Origin: Callipepla californica brunnescens
Taxonomy: Eukaryota; Chordata; Aves; Galliformes; Odontophoridae
Assembly (NCBI GenBank): GCA_023055505.1
Contig: JALIRH010000061.1
Span: 209,501-273,500 of the forward strand
Reading direction: 5' to 3'
Length of the DNA stretch: 64,000 nt
The notes under the pieces were generated by a model. The model saw only the letters and a list, made by a program, of their open reading frames with translations, searched no databases and was not told the DNA's origin. Position 1 is the first letter of the stretch; each line of letters begins with the position of its first letter. This document shows positions 28,353 to 40,600 of the stretch, piece by piece. Made by a program: the position numbers and the translations under genes.

Positions 28353-28764
28353 AAGAGGAAATTCACAACTTTTTTAGAATAGGCTTGACAATTCTTAGAC
28401 TGGAAACTAAAACTATCAAAAATATTGTCCAAAGCAGCAATTTGACTCTGTTATTACTTGATGAAAGATATCTGACATTATTTTTAAAAGCTTCAGACCT
28501 GAAATACTAGAATGTCAATTTTCATCTTTTATATCCCCTGGTCTTTTACTATAAACAGAAGGTCATATTTAGTTTCAATTTTTAATAAATAAAATATTCT
28601 GAGACATAAACTCATAAGAGAAGTCACTCTAAAAATAATAATCTCAGATAGACTGAAACTTCTTCTGAGGTTTAAAAAATATTTTTAAAAACTACAAAAA
28701 ACATTTCGCTGTCTCCAGTGTATTTGTCAGTATTATTCCGTATGTTTTATACTTTTCTAATGCA

Positions 28765-28935
28765 TCACAGAATAATAGAATGACTTGGTTTGGAGGGGAC
28801 CCCAAGGATCATCAAATTCCAATCCCATCTACAAATTCTGTGGGCAGCCTGTGACAGCACTTCACCTCTCCCTCTGTGGAGAATTTCCCCCTGGCATCTA
28901 ATCTAAACCTTCCCTCCTTGAGCTTCTAAACAATT
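28765..28935 (-). mobile_element. CR1 LINE 3' fragment
   Basis: On the + strand it begins with a decayed copy of the reverse complement of the CR1 terminal repeat (ATTCTATGATTCTATGA). It continues with 'ttggaggggacccc.aggatcat', 'gggcagcctgtgacagcactt' and 'ctggcatctaatctaaacct', the order of an antisense CR1 3' UTR. It is 5'-truncated and internally shortened. Confidence 0.82.
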
Positions 28936-30855
28936 TTATTATACTTTAGTCTGAAACAGATGATAAATTATCAGCTCACTATTTGGAAAATCAACTATAC
29001 AAAGAAGCTGGTGGCTTTAGAAAATACCACCAACCTGCCTCGATGAACAGAAAATTGTTGAGTCAAGGGGAGACTTGCAGAAAAGGAAAAGGAATTTCAG
29101 TAGATAGTGAGAGCTCCATATCTGTACACAAGTCACATAAAATGTCTGGAAAATAAATATGTGGAGAAGAGTTGCTAAATACTTGAGAAATGAGGCTAAG
29201 TGGTTGCAAAGGATGAAATGGAAATCTACTACTAGAGCAACATTTTTATGTTGTCATTATATTATTAGTTGGACTGACCAGGTCATCAAGCCCATCAGTC
29301 CAGCAGTGCCCTCTCCTGCAAGTCCTGGAAACATTTATTATAAAGGTTATGGGTAGTCCCAGTGATTTCAGGTAACTTCAAGTTCAGCACTTCAAGATTA
29401 ATGATAGCAATAGAAATATATTAAAATAAACTTAACTCAAACTGATAATTTCTTGAATGTATTTTTAAAGCTAGGTTTTCTATCCTATAATTAAAAAAAA
29501 ATAGTTGCTTATTTTTGTGTCACCATTCCAATTTCTCTTTTGCCAAATATTTATTATTTTAAATTGACACATAAATGGCTGTAACTGCTATGAAATGGTC
29601 ACATGCAGTGAGAACTCCTCCTCAGAGAGATGAATTTTTTAACCGATACTGAAATAAAGTCACTTCCTCTTGAAGAGATGATTCAAACAATTTGGAATAT
29701 AAACAGGGAGTAGGAACACAGTGGAAGATCTACAACATGACAAATGACTGTCTCAAGCTGTCAAAATCTTAAAATCTGACTTATAGCAGTTTTGGTTTTA
29801 CAAATCAGGTGCACACACTGAGCAGATTTTTGTTTGCAAAAGTGTGACTTCTTCCTCAAATGTAAGCTTTCCATTTGTTCATAAAAAAGCTGATGCACTC
29901 ATTGCAAAACATCCTTTTTCATTTTTTTGTGTAAGGCAAAACAATCCCATCCTTAAATTTAGTTTGTATATTTAACTTACTAAGTATACTGATGTCTTAA
30001 AGGTGATTAGTCAATTTAGTTGCCAGTTTTAATCTGAGTCCTATTTTCTTATAAATACTTGATTTTCAAAAACTGCTCTTTGAAAGTCTCTTTGAACATC
30101 AGATCTACTGGACACATTGTGGAAAACTGCTACTTTTCCAAACCTTGATTTAGATTTTTGAGAGATATGTTTCCTGGTGTATTATTGTAGATCAAGATGA
30201 GTCATTAGATTCAGCGGCCAGGTTTTGAAATGGTATAAATCACAAGTTGCTGCAATTTCAATAAAATTACATGATTTATGTCCACTGAGGGTGTGTCCCA
30301 TCACGTTCATAAATTCATCTATTGCATATACAAATCTAAAAATAATTAAATCACATGAGATAAATAAATACAAACCAAGCACCTTCATATCCAAAATATA
30401 TTTTAACTTTTATTCAGTTGAAATATAATGCATGTATTGTCCTCTAAATTAAAATGTAGACAGTTTTTTCTGGGATATTGCATTAGTCCAAGAACACAGT
30501 ATTAAAAAGAACTAATTGAAAATCATGTTGCAAAGACAGAAATAAAACAATATGTAATGTACAAGTAGGATAGTTTTCAGTTTTTCTCATTGCCAATAGA
30601 TAATTCGGTAACAGAAGAATGAAATGTTACATTAAAAATGTTTACTGTAGAATTAAACTTCGTGTGGTTTTGTTTGTTCATTTGTTTCTTTGTTGTGTTT
30701 CTTTTTTCTTTTTTCTTTTTTTTTAATGGGAAGCAAACCACAGTTTCACTGAAGTTGTACTTCACTATATTTTTTTACCTTGACTACAGTTAGTCAGAAT
30801 AAGTGTCATAAACAATCTATTTATAAAAATCAAAGTAGAATCTGCTAAAAATTGT

Positions 30856-30919
30856 AGGAAAAGAAAAGAAAAGAAAGGAAAATAAAAGAAAAAAAGAAAA
30901 GAAAGAAAAGAAAGAAAAG
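30856..30919. repeat. Purine tract (GAAAA)n abutting a CR1 copy
   Basis: About 64 bp of almost pure A and G on the + strand (one T near 30883), made of GAAA and GAAAA units. It ends where the CR1 copy at 30920 begins. Confidence 0.93.
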
Positions 30920-31619
30920 TGTTAGGTCTTGCACCTGGGTCAAGGCAACCACCATTATAAATACAAACTGGGGGAAAAAAGGACTAAGTGCAGTCCTGCC
31001 AAAAATAACCTGGAGGTATTGGTGGATGGCAAGCTGGACATGAGCCAGTGACGTGCCCTTGCAGCTCAGAAAGCCAGCTGTACCCAGGGCTGCACCAAAA
31101 TAAGTGTGGCCGGGAGGTTGAAGAAGGTGATCCTGCCCGTCTACTCTGCTCTGGTGAGGCCTCACCTGGAATACTGTGTCCAGATGTGGAGTCCTCAGTA
31201 CAGGAGAAACAGATTGGATGTTGGACCATGTCCAGAGAAAAGCAACAAAAATGATCCAAGGGATAGAACAGCTCTCTTATGAGGACATGCTGAGAGATCT
31301 GGGGAGGAGAAGGCTCTGGGGAGACCTGAGAGTGGCAGGAAAGAAGAGGACCTGTTGGCAGGGTCTGCTGTGATAGAACAAAGGGAAATGGCTTCAAGCT
31401 GAAAGAGGGTAGATTTAGGTTAGATATAAGAAAAAAATCAGGTGTTGAGGCACTGGAACAGATTGCTTAGTGTTGTGGTTGATACCTCATGCCTGGAGTC
31501 TTTCAAGGTAAGGCCCTGAGCAACCTGACCTAGCTGTGATATCCCTATTCAATGAAGGGAAGTTGGACTAGATAACCTTCAGAGATCCCTTCCAACTCTA
31601 AGGATTCTATGATTCCATA
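30920..31619 (+). mobile_element. 5'-truncated CR1 LINE, about 700 bp
   Basis: This is the C-terminal end of the CR1 reverse transcriptase ORF plus the 3' UTR in sense orientation. Recognisable translated blocks in shifting frames include the DLGVLVD-like, 'YSALVRPHLEYCVQ'-like and 'SYEDMLRDLG'-like segments typical of CR1 ORF2 near its end. The 3' UTR follows with 'gggtagatttaggttagata' and 'ttggactagataacctt', and the terminal ATTCTATGATTCCAT stands at about 31603-31617. Several frameshifts break the ORF, so it is dead. The 5' break lies directly against a purine-rich tract. Confidence 0.95.
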
Positions 31620-34600
31620 AAAAAAAAAATTTGTGGTTCTATCCATTCTCGTGTTCCAGGCATCAGCTGAAGGTAGAGAATGACTTTTCAAATAATAAAT
31701 ATCAATGGATTATTACCTGGACTATACTCTGCATTTAACATGGGAGTTTGATGTTAGATGACCAAGTGATCTCGAATCAGAAGAAATCAAATTTAACATT
31801 AATAAAAAAAGATTTATAAATTTTTCATGAGTTGGGATTTTTAAATTATGAGCCAATGCTAGAATCAAAAATTGCCTTTTTCATCAACTTCCATTTTGTT
31901 CTTCTTGAAGATACTTGTATTTTTGCTTTCTCTGTCTAAAAAATAGGTAAAATGTGAGTGAAACGCATAGTATTCTCATGATCACTTCTTCATTCTGGGT
32001 GCTAGATAGCATCTGTACGGTTTGTACTTACAATCTGTACTACTTGGACTCCGTTCTTACATCATTATTTTCCTTTATTATGTTATCAAGTTGTCACAAG
32101 TGCTGTCAATTACTTGAAAGGTTCAAGAGGGGCACATCTTTTTCATTAGAACCCCATGGGGCACACTGTTAAAACAGAGTTGGCATCTTTGTAACTCATC
32201 ACTATCCACCTAAAGATTCCCATCAGTACTTCTGTGTAGTGAGTGAGCTCATATAATCCAAACAAAACCATGAAGTTTCACTATGTCATTCCGTGTATCT
32301 TCAAAGTCACTGTTTCATAAGTTTAGCTGAAGTTAGAAAGCACTTGTTTCTCAGAAGACTGCCCACATAAAAAAATGAGCATTTTAATACAGAGACAGAG
32401 ACACAAATGCTACTACGAATGTCCTCTTTTCATCATTGCACTCATTATTTCAGGACTTTCCTGAGTAATATGGTCACCAGCTTCCTCTGAAACAGTTTGA
32501 TTTCTGTGATGACTAAAATGGAAAAAAAGAAAAGGACAGCCTGGCCATTCACATGTTCTTCATAATCGGGAAATAAGCTGTTCAGAGCTCCACAGGATGT
32601 GTCTCATTATGAATGCTGGTTCATAACCCCTGACTAACAAAGGACATGCGAGGCGCATAGTTCCAACTGCATGAATTACTGTCATCCTTTTCTAGGGCAT
32701 TGTGTAATCGTACTGAGATGATGAAAGTTGTCCAGGGCATGATCTAAGGACCATCAAAATGAAAATTAAGGTTTGAATTTTCCATCAGAACCTTGAAAAT
32801 GGTTGTACTCCAACTCAAAATACTGCAAAATATGAAAAAAAAGCCAAAATCTGAGGAAACAGCTGCTCACTTGAAATTTCACCTCTTCTTGCCTAAGCTA
32901 GTTACCTCCTCTACAGACATTGCTTCCTCAGTTGTGGCCCCCACACTTAAGTGACATTCTTTTGTGGGAAGGCCTCTGCATAGTGAGTTTTATCTTCCTG
33001 GGACATTCAGTGAGGGGGATGCAGTTGTACACTCTTTCCTTCATGCTAGGGATTTTCTGGAGGGCATGGGACAGCTAACAGTCACCAGAATTCAGACAGG
33101 AAGAAAATATGATGTTATCTAGCACTGAAAACAGAAAATATGATATATAAGTACTATTAGAAACACGTATTAGTGTGTACAATAACAAATGCTATTGCAT
33201 ATGCTTTCTTTATCAATCAATGTGAGATTCTGGGGTCTTTGGTCTCATGATCACTTTTACTTTACCCTTCTTATTTGCTTCTAGAATGGATAGCAGCTAG
33301 GAGGACTCATGTAAATCTGATTTTACCCATTCACTTTTTTAAAAGCGGTCACAAAATGTACATCTACACCAGAGAAGTGGGAGGAATAGTTAGGACAGGC
33401 TTCATCCTCAGTGATGAAGGTTAAATTCAGAACACTTGAAATTATCGCTGAGTAGTAACGTTATGCTGACATACAGTTAGCTCCTTCATCTTCTGAAGGT
33501 ACTTGAACAAAACAGTTTGATTCAAGAGAGGATAGAAAGGCCAGAGTACAGGAAAGACAGTGTCAAGTATATGAACAAATTTACCTTTCCATCGAAAAAA
33601 GATCAAGGTAAAAGACATGATCACATGTTGAATAGTTCACTTGAGGACAATTTGAATCTGTTTCATTAAATGACCTGCATATCCCACAGATTCCTTTCAG
33701 AAGAGAGCAGGGAGAGGACACTGATACATGACATACACAGTACATGCTCCTGCTGAGTGGAAAAGGAGAAGATAGACAGACTGACAGAAGAGACTAACCC
33801 CCAGTGGGGACTCTCACTATTGGAGGTTGTTTGGTCTGTGTTCAAGCAGTTGTACAAGAGGTACTTCCACAGGCATAGAAAAATAATGCTACTGAGAGCA
33901 CTTGTCCAAAATCTACTAAAATACTGTGATCCTTTTGGTCTGTAGAAATGTCAAGAACTTCATGACTGTAACTTGTGAGATGACAGAAGACTGAAGGAAA
34001 GTTGGTATTCAGAATATCCAGAAATGATATCTGTCTCTTCAGCTACTTTGTCAGTTTGTGTCTGGATCAATGTTTAGTATGCTTGAGTCAATATTGTGTT
34101 TTTAGTAGAGGAACTCCTTCGTTGTAGTAAAGAAGAGCTTACTACAGGTGTCTGGAAGAAATTATTATGTGTGGCATAGGAAGGAGAGACAATCAGTAGT
34201 ATATTAAAGGACACATCAGATAACATATATGGAGCTAGTAAAGGCCAGGCATGAGACACAGAGCAGGTGGAGAGGGCCTCCAAGAAGCAGCCAAACAAGG
34301 CTGTTTCATTCCCTCCTACTGGGTATGGACACTTGGCTAGCTGTTTCATGAGGTCTTTGAAGTGGATTTGCCTGCTCTTCTTTCTTACCACAGCAAACAC
34401 AACAACACTAACCACATGCCAGTCCTCAAAGCCGACGTCTTTTAGAAGGCAGCCCAAGAAAAATTCCCTTTTTAGGAGACAAAAATTAGAATGAGGAAGA
34501 GCCTGAATCTCTGGGCCACCAAAATCCTGCAGGACAGATCCTGTCCTCCTGCTTTGGTTTAATTCCTGCAACTTTCTGGACTATGATAAATGCCACACTC

Positions 34601-37041
34601 CTTTCCCCTCTTCCTAAAAACAGTTTTCTTTTCCACTCCTATGAGAGGAGATTATGTCAGCTCTATGCTCTTCTGAGGAGCCCTACAACCTGTCTGACAT
34701 CACTTGATGTCTTCAGGACATACCTGTCACCCAGCCCAGCCCCATGCTCCAGAAGCTCTTCCCCTGAAGCTCAGGGTAGCTGCATGTCCCCTTCCTGCAG
34801 AGAATTCCACCCAACCTGGGCACAGCTGTCAGTAGCAGACAGAAAGACTGGCTTGCTCTCTTGTCTCCTGACACTGCTCTTTGAAAGTTCCACAAAATAA
34901 GCTAGGAGCAAATCAAGCAGATGCTATCCATCAAAATTTAATAAAAATACTGTTATATAAATAACATTAATATGCAGTTGCCTGTAACCTTCTGGGAACT
35001 GGTATTTGGAGCAGTACTTATCTGTATAGGTTAGTTAAGTCGAACTAATAAAATTTTAGAAACCAATTAGAAACCAATTGCTCTAATCATGCTTTCTTTT
35101 ATATTGATTAAGTAGTTGTCAGAGTAGGTCAGACCAAGTACAGTTTACCAATGCAAGGCTTTGTATGGTTATGTTCCTTAAAATAACATAGTAACTTGAT
35201 ATTGATGAGTTTTTATTTGTTTGTTTATTTGTTGCCAAGTTGTCTTTCTTGAGTGACATGGTAGGAGGCAAAGAGAAGAAGAAAAGGAATATTTCTGTCT
35301 GAAAGGATCCTACATCCCCTTATAAGCACACAATTTGCCCCCAAAATGTTGTACATGGACACTTAACATTGTACCACACCAGAGTTCAATCTTGAAAGTC
35401 TGCATCCCCTCAGTTCTTCAGTCCAATAGGTACTCTGCATTTCAGGAGGGGTTGGACACTTAATTTAATACATACCTTCTCTTCTTGACACAAACAGGCA
35501 TAATTGGGGATTTTCACAGTTCCTAAGGGATGTGGCAACTTTACCCCTCTGAACTTCTTGCAATGAACTTCACTAAAGAAAGAAGAAGAAAGCCATCCAG
35601 TTGATTCAGATAAGAGCCCTAAAGTCCTCCTGGGAGATTCCAACTGTTTCCATCTTTCTCTTTTAGTTTGTTCAGCTCTCTCTAATGCCGAATACAGAAA
35701 AGAAAAAGAGGTGGCCATCTATCTCCTCCTGTGCTTCCAAACAAAGAGATGACTTAGCCATTTACTTATTACACCTTCCAACCCCCAAACAGATATCAGA
35801 TCAAAAGTACTTCAGTTTTAGTGGGAAAGGATACGAATGGGTTTGGTGAAGCAAACTGACAACAAGTTTACTCTGACCTGTTCCTCATCAAAACCTTGCT
35901 TTGAAATGTTTTTTAAACAAGCAGATGCAGCTGGTGACCAAGGTTCAAATAACTGACATTACTAAGATGCAGCCAAGACTTCAGCAAGCCTCATGGTGAC
36001 ACTTCTGGACAAAGATAAGGCTTTGTTGTAAGCATAAAAGCTTGGAACACTCCTCATCATATGTAGAAAAATGCCACAACAAAAAACCATTAACGGTCCT
36101 GAATCCATTGGAGAGATGGGGGGGAAAAAAGACAGAGGTAGCTTCAAAGTTTGTGAAGAAATAAAGGATCCCTACTTTAAGAGTAAATGTATATAAAGTA
36201 GCTGTCATATAAGGTTAAATCTGATTACATCCCTTTGCTATACTGAGCAAAACAAGTAGTAAATTATTCCACCATGTTTTCATTTAGCAAAGAAGAACAA
36301 TTGTGAGCTGTTTTATTGTCTTTTATTAAAATCAAACTGAAAAAAATAGCTAAAGAATAAAAATTCCATTGTGTTTCTAAAAAATCAGATTTCTTTTAAG
36401 CATACTTTTACATTTTACATGCTTTAATTTCAGAATTGCACCTGGTCCTAGCCTAGGGGCAGAAATAAAAGGATACAAGTCAAAACACAAAGACATAAGC
36501 CTCCATTATTTTGACGGGACAGTTAACAGCACAGGGAAGCTACACATGTTCACAATCTGTTTGAGTAACTAAATAAATAGCATTTATTCTATCTACTCAC
36601 TTTCAGTTTGCCTGAATTTTCAAATTGTGCAAGAATAAAGAAATTGAGCTGCAGCTTCCACTGGTATTTTCATCAAAACAGAGATTACTAATTAGATCTT
36701 AAATCTGAACAGTGAGTCAAATACATTGTTCCATTAATGTTTAGAAAAAACTTAAGTGTATCTTAAAAAAAAAATGCAGAGTTAAAACTTATTTCCCTTC
36801 TGCTTTGCTGTCCTGGTGAGAAAGCAGTAAAAAAAAGCAAAGTTTATATAAAGCTGTTTTAACCACAAATGCTAGAATCATTCAGCTAATAAAAACATGA
36901 TTTTCATATATATCAAAAACATGCTGACATTTGAAGAAATCTGTAAAGCTCTTTTTTATACAAGATAATAATAATATATTACTCTATATGCTGTTTACTT
37001 AGATAATGATTATAGCATAAGGAGAGGCAGGTTAATATCTG

Positions 37042-37050
37042 TATAAATAG
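37042..37050 (+). promoter_or_regulatory. TATA-like element upstream of DCN exon 1
   Basis: TATAAATAG lies about 250 bp upstream of the block that aligns with the mammalian DCN leader. A second TATAAA lies at 37145-37150. Either could position a start site, but in such AT-rich DNA TATA strings are frequent by chance. The true transcription start cannot be read from sequence. Confidence 0.3.
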
Positions 37051-37186
37051 TTTTACCTAAAGCTACCCCTTTTTTTCTGATGTTAATCTCCACTTTGACT
37101 AGCTCAAAGATTAATTTTATATCCTTTCCTTGAATTACAACTATTATAAACAAGAGGAACAGCCAACATGTTTTTTTTTTCAGCAA

Positions 37187-37193
37187 TGAGTCA
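37187..37193 (+). promoter_or_regulatory. AP-1 consensus site upstream of DCN leader
   Basis: A perfect TGAGTCA stands directly after a poly-T stretch (37171-37181), about 110 bp before the conserved leader block. Human decorin's proximal promoter is known to have a homopurine/homopyrimidine stretch and AP-1-linked cytokine responsiveness, so the site is a plausible counterpart. Occupancy is not shown. Confidence 0.4.
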
Positions 37194-37426
37194 GAAAAAA
37201 AAAGTCAAAACCAAGAAAACTTTACTAAATATATGTTTTAGAAACCAAAATAAAATAAGCGAGATGATTTTCAGCAAAACATCTGTCTTATGGTGTACAA
37301 GCAGTCTGGGATTCTAAACAAATGAAAAAGAATAAAGCAAATGGAAAAAAAAAAAAAAAGGAGGAAAAGAAAGCAAAAGAGCTGATAAAGTTTCTGGCTA
37401 CAATACAGGAGACATATCATTACCAT

Positions 37427-37435
37427 ATGATCTAA
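37427..37435 (+). other. Minimal upstream ORF (2 codons) in DCN leader
   Basis: ATG ATC TAA. Its stop overlaps the next upstream ATG (TAATG at 37433-37437). If transcription starts before 37322, an ATG there would extend this frame to 37 codons. The same string occurs in the human leader as I recall it. Confidence 0.5.
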
Positions 37436-37485
37436 TGTGGGTGTCAGCCTGGATTGTGTTCATTGAGAGAAACCTTATTTTTTAA
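37435..37485 (+). other. Upstream ORF of 16 codons in DCN leader
   Basis: ATG at 37435 encodes MWVSAWIVFIERNLIF, then TAA. In the human leader as I recall it, one base is missing in the equivalent position, so the peptide is probably not conserved even though the ATG is. A functional peptide is unlikely. Confidence 0.45.
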
Positions 37486-37492
37486 CTGTGCT

Positions 37493-37501
37493 ATGGAATA
37501 G
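37493..37501 (+). other. Minimal upstream ORF (2 codons) in DCN leader
   Basis: ATG GAA TAG. The remembered human leader has ATG GAG TAG at the same place, so the two-codon frame appears kept while its wobble base differs. Translation is not shown. Confidence 0.5.
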
Positions 37502-37653
37502 AAGCAGGAGGGTTTTCCACCAAGTGACAGTCACTGAGCTGAACTTACCCCCTCCTCCTTTCCACACCTGCAAAGCCTTTTGCCTGGGTTGAATATTTAG
37601 TTTAATTACATCTCAGCTTTGAGAGCTCCTGTTGCAAATCCCTGGATTAAAAG

Positions 37654-40600
37654 GTACGGTTTTCAGTAATTCTCCTGAACTATGCTGCACTAATAAAACT
37701 TCAGGCAACTCTATGGCAAGAAGTAGATGGATTTTTAAGAGAAGCAAGGAAAAATCCTACTAAATGTTTAGCAATGTTAAATGTTGTATCCAGCACTTTT
37801 GTTTCTTGAGAACATGAGAAAGCATTTGTAAGGACTGTACACGTTTTCTACTGTTTATTTGACTGTTCTGTCTCTTGTTTTGATTTGTATAAGCACTGCT
37901 ATAGTCCTTTCTTTTTCTGTACCGTAAACTTTTGCAGCAGCGTGTTCTCTGTTTGCAAGTCAGTGTTTAGAATCTATGATGTAGTGAGTATAAAAAAGTG
38001 CTGAGTTCGTGTATTTCTCGCTTAAACTGTGCTCTGAGATATATTTTTTCCATTCAGATTTCTTTGTATTTATTACAAACTGTGATGAGTATAATTCTTA
38101 TTTCAGAGAAAAAGATACGTAGTAGATAGTTAAACAGGATCTGTGTATGCCTTTGTAATGTTAGACAGCGCCGTGTTACAGTGTGCAAATGAGGAACTTA
38201 TATTTAAAGAAGCTGCCTGTGAATGAAACATTGGGAAAGAAAATTCAGTGATTTGAAACTCTTGTTAGCAGAGTTTTGATCTCTTTTTGACTCTCAACTG
38301 CTCTTTTTCTATGTGTAGACTTTCTTTAAAATGTAATGTGGGAGACTTTTTGGAAACTGCATGCATTTTTTAACTCATCTTTTGTGGCATTTTAAGGGGT
38401 TTCTGAGAGTGGAAGAAATAATATCTAAAAGATAAGGATAAGGCAAACTGACAAAAAGACCACCGGTACTGTGGTGACGTGAACTGATGAAGCATATTTC
38501 CAGGGCTATTTTGAATTGAAATGTGGCCAATTCTATGGTATAGTTTCCTCTGTTTGTGGAAAAGTCTTACTCACTGTAAACACATAATTAAAGCAAATTT
38601 AAACAGTTCTGTCTCCAGACATAAATATTGTGTCACAGACCTTTAAGAATTCAGACTTTTTTTTCTTCCTTTTTTTTTTTTTAATTGAAATGCAAACATT
38701 TCTTACTAGTACAGTTTTGTATAATTTTATATCTAACTGTTTCTGTCCATTTAAATGTGCAAACAACAGCAATATATGTGCCTACAGTAGGAAAACCTAT
38801 GAATGAAGCCAGGTATTCACGTATCTACTCTCATTTCTTGATTAATCTGTAGTTTGTATCTGCTGTTTTCTCTGCTGTGTGCTTGAATTAGATCCTTCGT
38901 ATCTTTTGTTGTCATACAGTCCTCCTTTATACGCAACTTTTTTCTGAATTTGTTCTAGTTTTCACAAAACAGGGACCAAAGGAAAAGGTGTACTACAGGC
39001 TTTAAATTAGATAAGTGAAATTTATTAATATTAAAAAGCGTGAAGGCGCTTCCAAAGTCCCCTCCTTTATTTATTTATTTTCCCCTTGGGAAAAGAATGT
39101 TAGTAAGTTAACTCCAGGGGAAGATCCTGATTGTGCATTCTTGGGGGGGAGGGGGGATGTTGTTTCAGTAGTGACACTGGAAAATATAGAAACAGGTTTA
39201 ACTTCTTTGTTGTTGTTTTTAATTTACTAATGTGCAAAAAGAGATTTGAGGAAGCTTTTTTAAAAAATACTGATTTCCAGTTCCAGGAGTGGTGTCCAGC
39301 TTTCCTGGTGTTTATTGGGCATTTTGAAATGGGCAACTTTAAAAATGCTCTGTACTTGAGTAGTGTTTTATAGGTCATTTTCACGAGACAGCTTATTAAA
39401 ATGAATGGTGATGATTTAGCAAGTTTGCTTTCCTGTTTCAAACAATTAATTGCACTGTTATTTTACTGTTCATATGCCAGGAACATGAATTAGGTTAAAC
39501 CATGGCAAGAACTTACACCCTGTATTAATACCTCATTGCTGTGACACCCTTACTTGTCATCAGTACTGCATGACAGGGCTCCATGCTGGGCGTGGAACAT
39601 CCCTGCTGTTGGTGGGAGCTGGGACAGGAGGGTGCAGGAGGATGTCCCACCCAGGATTACGACCTGTCCCAGCAGCAGGACCTGAGAATTGCATGGTGAG
39701 GGACTGTGTGAACAGGACAGGTGAAAAGGCTGTAACTCTCCAGCTGATGTTGGGGTCTGCAACGTCCCTCAGTGCTTGCGGTGGGTAACATGGCTGCTGT
39801 CTGTTCCCAGAACAGAAAATATTTCACAGACTAAGAAACCAAGTATGTTTCTTATAGTGATAAAAGAAACAATATTTTGCTCCATGTGAACTCACTTGGA
39901 AGTCTTTGGGACATCTGAAGAAGTTGGATGCCTGTCTTTCTGCTAGGAAGGTGACAGAAATGTAAATTCTGATGTTAACACTTGCATAGTTGATAAGGTC
40001 ACCTTCCCATGTTATCATGGCTGAGCCTCAGAAGTTTCTGCAGAACTGCATTTTTGACACCTGAAAGTAAAAATTTGTAAAGGAAATTGAACTCAGGCAC
40101 AGTACAGATTGTATCTGATTCCAGTCATACTACTAACCATTTCTGCTAGAGTACCTGGATGTTGTTTTCTGGAAAGAGAGGCCTCAGTATGCAGCTGTCA
40201 CCTAGCACCAACTGTCCATGTTAATCATCTAGTCCTACCTGGCATGTTTCAATGGAGTGAGGGAGTCACTCATGCTCCCCTCCTCCCTCTCAGTTTTTTA
40301 ATGTCCATTAGTCAGACTGGAGCTGGGAAGTGCTATATGACACTCCTAACTGTTAGCTAACTTCTAGATAGAATAGAACCCAGTTAACATCAAGGCATTT
40401 CAGAAGTAAATTTCAATGATCTATTTATTGACTTGAAGAAACAATTGGACATTTTTGCTCTCACTGCAAAGAGCAATATCTGTATTCGGAATTGTGCTAT
40501 TCATTTTAAGAAAAGTCTCCTAAATAAAGAACAAGACTGCCTTCTTATCATTTGCTTTCATGAAGGCAAGTTTTTTGTTTTTAACTGTGAATTGTTTATA

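Larger units (their letters stand above)
1..37290. other. Intergenic DNA upstream of decorin, no gene found
   Basis: I see no coding exon with homology to a known protein in this stretch. Reading frames are short, overlap on both strands and lack recognisable domains. The sequence is AT-rich with many A or T runs. Recognisable content is one mariner relic, five CR1 fragments, several simple repeats and a few inverted or direct repeats, listed separately. The remainder, including 1-6103, 6660-9750, 9990-13600, 13745-26590, 26740-28760, 28940-30855 and 31620-37000, holds nothing I can identify. In mammals the region 5' of DCN is a gene desert reaching towards BTG1, which agrees with this picture. 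That placement is inference from synteny knowledge; distal enhancers could lie here unseen. Confidence 0.75.
37300..37653 (+). other. DCN: Decorin exon 1, non-coding 5' leader (start approximate)
   Basis: This block closely resembles the human DCN mRNA leader as I remember it. It shares long near-identical phrases such as the CATATGATCTAATGTGGGTG stretch, the 'aaccttattttttaactgtg' stretch, the pyrimidine-rich 'ccccctcctcctttccacac' stretch and the terminal 'ggattaaaag'. The exon ends at 37653 with AAG, and the next bases GTACGG form a good splice donor. The 5' limit is uncertain: similarity fades around 37295-37325. The leader contains several very short upstream reading frames, listed separately, and an A15 run at 37345-37359. 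The use of an alternative first exon, known in human DCN, cannot be judged here. Confidence 0.85.

Noticed and set aside
30984..31397. 137-codon - strand frame and neighbouring frames
   Set aside because: These are antisense readings of the CR1 LINE at 30920-31619.
34074..34571. 165-codon open frame on the - strand
   Set aside because: It begins with TTG, has no recognised homology or splice context, and lies in a slightly GC-richer patch that lengthens random frames.
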